A stretch of DNA of 7,336 nt from Burkholderiales bacterium (lineage in GTDB: Bacteria > Pseudomonadota > Gammaproteobacteria > Burkholderiales > JAEUOS01). The DNA lies in contig CANGUJ010000189.1 of assembly GCA_947456845.1 (NCBI GenBank), positions 1 through 7,336 of the forward strand, written 5' to 3'. The translations under genes were made by a program, and so were the position numbers. The notes under the pieces were generated by a model. That model saw only the letters and a program-made list of their open reading frames with translations, was not told the origin of the DNA and did no database searches. Numbering within the stretch: position 1 is the stretch's first letter; every line of letters starts with the position of its first letter. Of this stretch, positions 1-6,210 are shown piece after piece.

Positions 1-1
1 C

Positions 2-619
2 CCGGACGACCATCCCCAGGTGCGGCGCCTGCGCGCGATCGCACAGAAGATGCTGCCGTTCACCGCCAAGTGGAACCCGCGCGCCGAGAAGTGGAAATGG
101 GAGGTCAACCTGATCGGCAGCAAGCAGATCAACGCCTTCTGCATGCCCGGCGGCAAGATCGCCTTCTACACCGGCATTCTCGACACGCTCAAGCTGACCG
201 ACGACGAGGTGGCCATGATCATGGGGCATGAAATCGCCCATGCCCTGCGCGAGCACGCGCGCGAACGCATGGGCAAACAGGCCGCCACCAACGTCGGCGC
301 CAACGTGCTCTCCAGCGTGCTTGGCCTGGGCAACGCCGGCAACGCGGTGCTCGGCGCCTCGGCCAACCTGCTTACGCTCAAGTTCTCGCGCGACAACGAA
401 ACCGATGCCGATACCGTGGGTCTCGAACTGGCCGCGCGGGCGGGATATGATCCGCGCGCGGGCGTGACCTTGTGGCGCAAGATGCAGGAGGCCAACAAAG
501 GGGCGCCGCCGCAGTGGCTGTCGACCCATCCGGCCTCGGATACACGTATCAAGGAAATCGAGCGGCATCTGCCGGACGTCATGCCGCTTTATTCGCGCGC
601 CGCGGGCAAGGCGCCCTGA
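2..619 (+). CDS. M48 family zinc metallopeptidase, 5'-truncated by window edge
   Basis: The reading frame is already open at base 2, so the visible 205 codons are the C-terminal part of a larger protein; the GTG at 20 is only the first start-like codon inside the window and is unlikely to be the true start. The zinc-binding HEIAH motif is encoded at 227-241, inside a typical M48 context (preceded by an MPGGKIAFYTG segment at about 140-172). The likely third zinc ligand is the Glu at 398-400, in the ExxAD arrangement (residues ETDAD), and the conserved THP near the C-terminus has its His at 527-529. Proteins of this type are usually periplasmic or lipoprotein proteases that remove misfolded envelope proteins (BepA/LoiP-like). 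The N-terminal signal or lipobox that would confirm location is outside the window. The family call is firm; the exact substrate is unknown. The gene runs convergently towards the next one. Confidence 0.93.
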   Translation, partial: PDDHPQVRRLRAIAQKMLPFTAKWNPRAEKWKWEVNLIGSKQINAFCMPGGKIAFYTGILDTLKLTDDEVAMIMGHEIAHALREHARERMGKQAATNVGANVLSSVLGLGNAGNAVLGASANLLTLKFSRDNETDADTVGLELAARAGYDPRAGVTLWRKMQEANKGAPPQWLSTHPASDTRIKEIERHLPDVMPLYSRAAGKAP

Positions 620-872
620 CAAGGGCCTGAAACCCCGGTTCAAGTCTTGTGACAACGCGGTCGTTCCTGACCGCTTCGCCCCTGCCGGAGGGCGGCGGGT
701 GCGTTACAGGCTTTCCCTTGTCACCACGGCGGGCGAAGCTCTACGCCCGGTCCGTTGCCCGACTTACAGTGAGACGGGTTGACCGCCAAAAGAGGGGCAG
801 ACCCGCAGCACGGCCTTGCCTCGTTGCGCGCCGACGACGGGCTTCGGGATCGTGTGTGACCCTTGCGGAAGA
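620..872. other. Spacer between convergent genes, no gene seen
   Basis: These 253 bases separate the stop of the peptidase gene from the stop of the minus-strand glycosyltransferase-like gene. Short reading frames cross it, but none has a convincing start, ribosome site or recognisable protein. The best hairpin is a 6-bp perfect stem (730-735 with 744-749, loop 736-743). A second 5-bp stem pairs 677-681 with 690-694. Neither is followed by a T-run on either strand, so neither qualifies as a standard intrinsic terminator. One would expect transcription to end here from both sides, but the mechanism is not visible. Confidence 0.6.
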
Positions 873-2252
873 TCAGGAAGTGTAGTCGCTCGATGCGGAC
901 CGGAGCGCCGTCAAGCCATCGACCGCGTCTGCGACGCGTGCGCCATTGCAGCCCGAGAGCAGGTCCGCCAGCTCCTGGGCGGCCCGCCGACCCTGGTCCG
1001 GCGCAAGGTCGAGCAACTGGTTTTCATACAGGAAGCAGACTTTCCGCAGGATCGCCTGGCACCGCGGCGCCCACTCCGCCGTTGTAGTGAACGCGCGGAG
1101 GAAACCGGAGCAATCGCCAAAATCCCCGCGGAACGGGGCTTCGCCAGGCTCCGAGAGCAAGCTGCGTGCAAGAAGTCCGAAGGGCTTGCCGCGCAATGCA
1201 ACTTCGAATTGCAATGTGCTCAAGGTGAACAAGAAGAAGTCGGCTTGATCCATCAGTTCGTCGAGGTCGCCGTCGTCGGCAAGCACGTTGGACAAGCCGT
1301 GGATGTCAAGACAACGTCCGTGGATTGCGTTGAATGGGTGTTCCCGCACCACCAACCAAGCGCCCATGCGCTCGAGTTCGGTGGCGAGTTCGAGAAGCTC
1401 GGCCTGGAGAAGTTCCTTGTTCATGCCGTGGTTGGCTTGAACGCTCGCGTTCGCAATCGAATTCACATGCGGCTCGCCATGGGTCAGCCATGCAAACACC
1501 CGGGCATCCGAGGCGAGTCCGAGGCGCTGCCGGAGCGGCACCTGCTGCGCCGGCGCGTCTTGGGGATAGCGTCTCGCCGAGGCGCCGGAATGAAACCGGT
1601 CCCGCACGGCTTGCGGCAGCGGCTCGGGAATTTCATAGCGGCCGTAGGCCCGACGCAGGCCGAGGCTTCTGGAGACTTCGCTCAATGCATTGTTTTCGCA
1701 TGTATCGACCGTCAGCGTGTCGCGCAGCCAGCCACGTTCAGCGCACCACCAGGGAATGTCCCTTGACAGGCAGGCTTGCCGGGTGAGCCGGCTCAGAGGG
1801 TGGGTGCTTTGCCATGAAATGACCGCGGCAGGCTGCGTGCTGTCCAGAAGCCCGGCGACAAACCCGTGGACGCGGCACCAGACGGCCGCAGCTTCGACAT
1901 GGCCTATCCTGTACCAGTTAGATATCGTCTGTACGAGGCGCGGGTCGGCGAGTTCGACCTGGCCCGGCACTCCGCCGATGTCAGGCAAATGAAACGGAAG
2001 GCGCAGATGAGGCAATTGCGGCTCGGTGACAGATGCGGTGGTCGCTAGCAGGAGTTCCTGACCCTGCGCCTGCAAGCGCAGGCGCAGTTCGATCCAGAAT
2101 TTTTCGATGTTGGGTTCGACATCACCCGGAACGCAATGAAAGGCGATGACGAGTCCCTGGCCGCGGGGCAAGAGAGGTTCCTCAATCGTCGGTGATGGGG
2201 CAGACTGATCCAACGTGGTCAGGGTCGAGTCCGGTTGCATGTTGCACATCAT
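873..2252 (-). CDS. GT-B type capsule polysaccharide biosynthesis-like protein
   Basis: Predicted protein of 459 residues. It resembles the capsule polysaccharide / Kdo-transferase-like group (Capsule_synth type, GT-B fold), cytoplasmic enzymes that add sugars to surface glycans. The likely first strand of the fold is LVIAFHC at 34-40. The segment AERGWLRDTL at 171-180, followed by TVD and NAL, resembles the E-G-LP-T-D-NA signature of that group. VVREHPF at 301-307 corresponds to the usual K/R-x-HP strand, and STLQFEVALRGKPF at 345-358 to the conserved S-T-x-x-E-x-L-x-x-GKP loop that contacts the nucleotide-sugar donor in related enzymes. There is no signal peptide or membrane segment. The reading frame stays open upstream to 2933, but that part lies opposite the next gene and looks like non-coding shadow; the ATG at 2252 is preferred because AGGAAA lies just upstream. 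It is divergent from the HAD gene. A CDP-glycerol glycerophosphotransferase-like role is an alternative. Donor and acceptor are unknown. Confidence 0.8.
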   Translation of the reverse strand: MMCNMQPDSTLTTLDQSAPSPTIEEPLLPRGQGLVIAFHCVPGDVEPNIEKFWIELRLRLQAQGQELLLATTASVTEPQLPHLRLPFHLPDIGGVPGQVELADPRLVQTISNWYRIGHVEAAAVWCRVHGFVAGLLDSTQPAAVISWQSTHPLSRLTRQACLSRDIPWWCAERGWLRDTLTVDTCENNALSEVSRSLGLRRAYGRYEIPEPLPQAVRDRFHSGASARRYPQDAPAQQVPLRQRLGLASDARVFAWLTHGEPHVNSIANASVQANHGMNKELLQAELLELATELERMGAWLVVREHPFNAIHGRCLDIHGLSNVLADDGDLDELMDQADFFLFTLSTLQFEVALRGKPFGLLARSLLSEPGEAPFRGDFGDCSGFLRAFTTTAEWAPRCQAILRKVCFLYENQLLDLAPDQGRRAAQELADLLSGCNGARVADAVDGLTALRSASSDYTS

Positions 2253-2489
2253 GGCTTTCCTGCGACTCGGCGGGGCGGCGGATAAGACCGGCGATGCCTG
2301 GTCAGTTCGCCGGTTTGCCGGTCGCGTCAATTCGTGTTCCGGCAAGTTGCCATGCGCAATGTCGGGAATTGGCAAGGCATCGCTGCGTTCTTCCGGTTCT
2401 TGCGCCATGGGCGTCTGCCTATACTTTTCCAAAGCTTTCCGCCAGCCGTCGATCGACCGTGGCGATTCCAATTTCCCGACCCCATCTCC
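2253..2489. promoter_or_regulatory. Divergent intergenic region with possible promoter and inverted repeat
   Basis: These 237 bases should hold promoters for both divergent genes. On the plus strand TATACT at 2420-2425 is a good -10 match, 65 bases before the proposed ATG at 2490; the sequence 17 bases further upstream (2397-2402) is a poor -35, so the promoter would be weak or activator-dependent. On the minus strand TTGACG (plus 2325-2330) is a fair -35, but no good -10 follows at normal spacing. A perfect 7-bp inverted repeat, GACCGGC at 2286-2292 and GCCGGTC at 2317-2323, sits in the leader of the minus-strand gene and could be an operator or RNA hairpin. All of these are pattern matches only. 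Confidence 0.35.
2256..2261 (-). promoter_or_regulatory. Ribosome binding site of the GT-B gene
   Basis: On the minus strand AGGAAA precedes a double start codon (ATGATG, first at 2252, second at 2249). The AGGA core is 5 bases from the first ATG and 8 from the second, so either could be used. This site decides the start well downstream of the first available codon of the long open frame, which extends to 2933. Confidence 0.6.
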
Positions 2490-4931
2490 ATGCATTCCTC
2501 CATCACCGCGCCAGAACTGCCGGATCTGATCGACACGCTTCCCGCGAGGATCAAGGCCTTGTCGCTGGATTGCTTCGACACCTTGTTCTGGCGCAAGGTC
2601 GCGCGGCCGGTGGACGTGTTCTTCGCCCTCCAGGACACGCCGCTGTGGAAGGAGGCGGGCGTCACGGCGACCCTTCGAGTCAAGGCGGAGGAAAACGCCA
2701 GAATGCTGCACCGGGTTGCGTTCGGCACGCGCGAGGTTTCGATAGAGGCCATCTACCGGGAACTGCTGGGCACAGACGATCCCGTCGTCATCGAGCGCTG
2801 GGTCGCGACGGAGATCGCCGCCGAGACCGAACACGGCTTCCTCTACGAACCGATCCTGGGCTTGATTCGCAGGGCGCGCGCGCGCGGCCTGCGGGTCTTC
2901 ATCGTGAGCGACATCTACTACTCGTCCCGACAACTAGGCGCGCTGCTCGAAAGCGTGATGGGAGCGGATGTTCGCCTGATCGACCGGATTCACTGCTCAA
3001 GCGAGTATGCGCGGCTGAAGTCTGACGGACTTTGGGAACCCGTCCTGCGCAAGGAGCGACTGCGGCCAAGCCAGGTGTTTCATCTCGGCGACAACCCGGA
3101 AGCCGACTACAAGGGCCCGATTCGACACGGGATCGAAGCGCGTCATCTGCGCAATCTTCCCGAGGCGATTGCCCCGTTATGCGAAGCGCGCGAACAGGCT
3201 GCGACCCAGTTGATGCCTGAAGTCCGCAGTTCATTCGGTCTGCCCAGCGCGTACCACGCGCAGTGGGCGGCTCACGGTCATGGTATCGACGGTGTTGCGC
3301 GCAGGATCGGATACTTCGTGCTGGGGCCGATCTTCCACGCGTTTTCCGTCTTCGTGCGCGACCGGCTTGATCGCCTTGCCGAGCGCGGCCGCCCGGTCAA
3401 GTACGCGTTCCTTCTGCGCGACGGCTATCTTCCAGCGCGAGCGTTCGCGGCATTCTGCGGCCAGGAGCAATGCCCCCAGATCCAAATTTCCCGCTTCACC
3501 GCACAAGCGGCCTCGCTGCGCACCCGCGAAGACGTGCTCCGGCTCCTTTCGAAGAGACTGAATGCGTCGAACATGGAGATCATCGCCGCACAACTGATGC
3601 TGCCGCCGGAGGCGGCCAAGGACATCGTCGGGCGGGCGCGGCGTGAAGGCCGGCCCGCCGAGGCTTTCTGCCGGCTGGTGATGCGCCAGGACAACCTCGA
3701 GAAAGTGCTTCTCGGCGCCCGGAGAATACGTGCCAGCCTGATCGAGCATGTCCGGACCCGCACGGACTTGCGGCGGGGCGACACGCTGGCCCTCATCGAC
3801 CTCGGCTACAGCGGCACGGTGCAAACCAGTTTGTCCGCGGTCTTCCGCGATGAAGTCGATGTCGACCTGCAGGGCATCTACCTGATCGCCAGTCGCACGA
3901 GCGCGCGCCAGACCGACCGGTGCGGTCTGGTCGGCCCGGACTGGGCGGATGAGCGCCTGATCGTGGCATTGACTGCCTATATCGGCAGTTTCGAAATGAT
4001 GTGCACCAAGGCCGAACCCTCGGTCATGGATTACACGCCTGAGGGCGAGCCTGTATCCGGCGCTGTCGGCATTAAGGGCCAGCAAACGGAGTCTGTGCGG
4101 CAGATGCAGGAGGCCTGCCTGAATTTTGTTGCCGACGTCCTGGCCACGCCGGCGCAATGCCGTCCGCGCATGACACTTCCCGAGCTTGCCCGGCAGGTCG
4201 TCGCCGACCTGGGTAGGCTGATTTACCTTCCCGACCGTGACGAGATTGTGTGCCAGGCGGGATTCAAATTCGACTTCAATCTCGGAACGGATTTGATGCT
4301 GTCGATCGCCGATCTGGAAGGCGGGATGCGCCAATTCAGGCGCGAGGGCTTCGCAATGATGGAGCAATCGGGACGCAGCAAGCTCGACGACATGCGCATC
4401 AGTTACCCGATGGAAGCGCGATACATGGACATATCGCTGGCGACCACCCTGATGGCCGCACAGCGATACGCGTTCGCCGTCAAGCCAAGCCAGGCGAGCT
4501 ATCGGCAGGAAACCATTCCGGTCCTGGTTGCCGACGGGACCAGCCACTCCCAGGTCGAGGCGCATGCGCAGGCAAGCCATGACGGCTTTTTCGTGATGAG
4601 CCTTCCCTTAAGCCCGAACTTCAGCACCGCGGTGTTGTGGGGGCACCGCTACGAATGGTTGCAGATCGACAGCATCGAGAAGGTGCTTCTTGCAGATGCC
4701 CGGGACCGCCGCATGCTGACCATCGGCGAGGACGTGATTCTTGACGGCGTCGACCAGGCCGCCCAAGACCTGCTGCGCTGCTCCAGCCAGGGCATGCTGT
4801 TCATTCCGCCCTGCCCCGCGGCGGATGACCGGCGCTACCGGATCCAGGTGGTTTTTCGCCCGATCGCGCTGCGCGCGCTCGATACGGCGCCGGTTGCGGC
4901 ACCGTCAGAACCTTGCATGGACCAAGCCTGA
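2490..4931 (+). CDS. Large HAD-superfamily protein with long C-terminal domain (COG5610-like)
   Basis: Predicted protein of 813 residues from the ATG at 2490. The N-terminal ~220 residues form a HAD hydrolase domain: motif I LDCFDTL at 26-32 (likely nucleophile D27), motif II VSD at 139-141 (S140), the motif III Lys at 177 (RLKSDG) and motif IV GDNPEAD at 200-206. The rest (about 250-813) has no assigned function but carries segments I associate with long HAD proteins of polysaccharide loci: IGYFVLGP at 273-280, FLLRDGY at 307-313 and LIDLGYSGTVQTSL at 435-448. No signal peptide or transmembrane segment is evident, so it is probably cytoplasmic. The open frame extends to a GTG at 2334 and an ATG at 2352. 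The 2490 start is chosen because the HAD domain begins soon after it and a -10-like box lies before it, but no clear ribosome site supports it. The likely reaction is phosphate-ester hydrolysis or phosphoryl transfer; the substrate is unknown. It is divergent from the GT-B gene, suggesting a shared glycan task. Confidence 0.83.
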   Translation: MHSSITAPELPDLIDTLPARIKALSLDCFDTLFWRKVARPVDVFFALQDTPLWKEAGVTATLRVKAEENARMLHRVAFGTREVSIEAIYRELLGTDDPVVIERWVATEIAAETEHGFLYEPILGLIRRARARGLRVFIVSDIYYSSRQLGALLESVMGADVRLIDRIHCSSEYARLKSDGLWEPVLRKERLRPSQVFHLGDNPEADYKGPIRHGIEARHLRNLPEAIAPLCEAREQAATQLMPEVRSSFGLPSAYHAQWAAHGHGIDGVARRIGYFVLGPIFHAFSVFVRDRLDRLAERGRPVKYAFLLRDGYLPARAFAAFCGQEQCPQIQISRFTAQAASLRTREDVLRLLSKRLNASNMEIIAAQLMLPPEAAKDIVGRARREGRPAEAFCRLVMRQDNLEKVLLGARRIRASLIEHVRTRTDLRRGDTLALIDLGYSGTVQTSLSAVFRDEVDVDLQGIYLIASRTSARQTDRCGLVGPDWADERLIVALTAYIGSFEMMCTKAEPSVMDYTPEGEPVSGAVGIKGQQTESVRQMQEACLNFVADVLATPAQCRPRMTLPELARQVVADLGRLIYLPDRDEIVCQAGFKFDFNLGTDLMLSIADLEGGMRQFRREGFAMMEQSGRSKLDDMRISYPMEARYMDISLATTLMAAQRYAFAVKPSQASYRQETIPVLVADGTSHSQVEAHAQASHDGFFVMSLPLSPNFSTAVLWGHRYEWLQIDSIEKVLLADARDRRMLTIGEDVILDGVDQAAQDLLRCSSQGMLFIPPCPAADDRRYRIQVVFRPIALRALDTAPVAAPSEPCMDQA

Positions 4932-5054
4932 CCCTGCGCGCGGTAGTCGGCGATCATTGGCGTCAGGGCGGTCGTGGGACGCCGGCGGGGTTATAGTAGG
5001 CAGCCGTCGATGCTGCGCGGCTTGTGTTCCGTGCCGCCGCAGGAGGTCGCCTGC
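4932..5054 (+). promoter_or_regulatory. Leader of the Bug gene with -10-like box
   Basis: TATAGT at 4992-4997 is a plausible -10, placing a transcript start near 5004 and leaving a leader of about 50 bases before the ATG at 5055. No good -35 lies at 16-18 bases upstream (TTGGCG at 4957-4962 is too far). No terminator is visible after the HAD gene stop, so read-through from that gene into the Bug gene is also possible. Confidence 0.3.
5041..5046 (+). promoter_or_regulatory. Strong ribosome binding site of the Bug gene
   Basis: A perfect AGGAGG lies 8 bases before the ATG at 5055. It sets the start there rather than at the in-frame GTG at 4974, which would add 27 residues in front of an otherwise normal signal peptide. 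Confidence 0.85.
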
Positions 5055-6071
5055 ATGAAGATCGTCTTGCCTTTCAACAGGGTCAACAGGGTCAACAGGG
5101 CCAACAGGGCCGCGACCGGCGCGCTAGTGGCTTGGCTCGCGCTTTGGCATTGCGGTCCGGCATTGCCGCAAGCCGGTTTCCCGTCCAAACCCATCACCCT
5201 GTCGGTCGGTTTCGCGCCCGGCGGTGGCACCGACATTACCGCGCGCATCCTGGCGAGGAAACTCGCTGAACAACTCGGGCAGCCGGTCAATGTCGACAAC
5301 AAGCCCGGCGCGGGCGGCAATCTCGCGGCGGAATTGGCGGCGCGCGGCGCGACCGATGGTCATTTCATCCATCTCTCGGCGATCGGTCCGCTCTCGGTGG
5401 CGCCGCACTTGAGCAAGAAGCTGGGTTTCGACCCGCGCCGCGATTTCGCTCCCCTGTCGATGGCGGTGGCGTTTCCCAACGTGCTGGTGGTGTCCGCCGC
5501 ACAACCCTTCCGGACGCTCGACGACTACGTGAAGTTCTCCCGCAGCAAGCCCGGCGCGATGGCCTACGGAACCTCGGGCATCGGCAGCACCGGGCACCTG
5601 AGCGGCGCCTTGTTCGAGTCCGTGGCCAAGGTGGATCTGACGCACGTGCCCTACAAGGGCGGCGGCCCGGCCATGAGCGACCTGCTGGGCAACCAGGTGC
5701 CCTCGGTGTTCGCGTCAGCGCCTTCGGCGGTCCAGCAGATCAAGGCCGGCAAGATCCGCGCACTCGCCATCACCGGCGTCAGGCGTTCCGAGATGCTGCC
5801 GGAGGTGCCGACCATCGGCGAGACCTTTGCCGGCTACGATGTAGCCAACTGGTACGCGTTCGTGGCGCCGCAGAAGATGCCGCGCGAACTGGTGGAACGC
5901 TGGAACCGCGAGATCGTCAGAGCCCTGGGCGACCCGCAGGTGCGCGAGCAGATCCGCGAGCACGGCATGGACGCGATTCCTTCCACGCCCCGCGAGTTGG
6001 CGGAGAAGATCGAGCGCGAGTACGCATTGTGGGAGCGTGTGGTCAGGCAGGCGGGGATCACGGCGGATTGA
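5055..6071 (+). CDS. Bug/TctC family periplasmic tricarboxylate-type solute-binding protein
   Basis: Predicted protein of 338 residues, the usual length of the family. Residues 1-40 form a signal peptide: a basic n-region made of N-R-V/A repeats, a hydrophobic stretch (about 22-32, GALVAWLALWH) and a likely cleavage after PQA at 38-40. Cys33 is not in a good lipobox, so a soluble periplasmic protein is likelier than a lipoprotein. Family motifs are PGGGTD at 55-60, NKPGAGGN at 82-89, DG at 101-102 and HVPYKGGGPA at 197-206. Members bind small carboxylates (for example citrate, dicarboxylates, aromatic acids) between two lobes and deliver them to a TctAB-type membrane pair, or act in sensing. 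No membrane components are nearby, as is common for these orphan genes in Burkholderiales, so the ligand cannot be told. A strong terminator follows about 105 bases after the stop. Confidence 0.95.
   Translation: MKIVLPFNRVNRVNRANRAATGALVAWLALWHCGPALPQAGFPSKPITLSVGFAPGGGTDITARILARKLAEQLGQPVNVDNKPGAGGNLAAELAARGATDGHFIHLSAIGPLSVAPHLSKKLGFDPRRDFAPLSMAVAFPNVLVVSAAQPFRTLDDYVKFSRSKPGAMAYGTSGIGSTGHLSGALFESVAKVDLTHVPYKGGGPAMSDLLGNQVPSVFASAPSAVQQIKAGKIRALAITGVRRSEMLPEVPTIGETFAGYDVANWYAFVAPQKMPRELVERWNREIVRALGDPQVREQIREHGMDAIPSTPRELAEKIEREYALWERVVRQAGITAD
5074..5109 (+). repeat. 9-bp tandem repeat, four copies, in signal peptide n-region
   Basis: Unit TCAACAGGG occurs three times exactly (5074-5082, 5083-5091, 5092-5100), then once with one change (CCAACAGGG, 5101-5109). 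It is in frame and encodes Asn-Arg-Val/Ala repeats at about residues 8-19 of the Bug protein, in the positively charged part of the signal peptide. Because the unit is three codons, gain or loss of copies would keep the frame. Confidence 0.95.
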
Positions 6072-6140
6072 GCGGGCAAAGGTAAACCCCTGCCCTCGCC
6101 CGGGGTGATCAGCGGAAAATCGCCGGCGGAGCCGCACAGT

Positions 6141-6163
6141 CTTCCGCACAAGCTTCCGCACAA
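6141..6163. repeat. Short direct repeat, two 11-bp copies
   Basis: CTTCCGCACAA occurs at 6141-6151 and again at 6153-6163, separated by one base. It lies between the Bug gene and the terminator, in non-coding DNA. It is probably a local duplication; no function can be assigned. Confidence 0.8.
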
Positions 6164-6176
6164 ACGACCACGACGC

Positions 6177-6210
6177 GGTATCGACGCGCAGGTGCGTCGA
6201 TACCTGTTTT
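6177..6210 (+). terminator. Rho-independent terminator of the Bug gene
   Basis: A perfect 11-bp stem (6177-6187 with 6194-6204) with a 6-base loop is followed directly by TGTTTT on the plus strand. It ends transcripts of the Bug gene. It also abuts the stop codon of the minus-strand oxidoreductase gene (6210-6212), so it may help end that transcript too, but on the minus strand no T-run follows the stem. Confidence 0.85.

Noticed and set aside
677..749. Hairpins as terminators between the convergent genes
   Set aside because: Stems of only 5-6 bp and no T-run on either strand.
816..1766. 316-codon plus-strand frame opposite the GT-B gene
   Set aside because: The minus-strand frame carries the glycosyltransferase-like motifs; the plus frame shows no domain and no ribosome site.
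2253..2933. N-terminal extension of the GT-B gene reading frame by 227 codons
   Set aside because: It lies opposite the HAD gene start, its translation is Arg/Pro/Gln-rich without family resemblance, and a ribosome site marks the start at 2252.
3231..4580. 449-codon open frame on the minus strand opposite the HAD gene
   Set aside because: It mirrors a well-supported gene with catalytic motifs; long antisense frames are expected in GC-rich DNA, and its translation shows no recognisable domain.
4974..5054. Earlier GTG start for the Bug protein
   Set aside because: It would put 27 polar residues before the signal peptide; the AGGAGG at 5041-5046 fixes the start at 5055.
5142..5153. Lipobox around Cys33 of the Bug protein
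   Set aside because: The residues are L-W-H-C; Trp and His before Cys do not fit the usual lipobox, and a better signal peptidase I site follows at 38-40.
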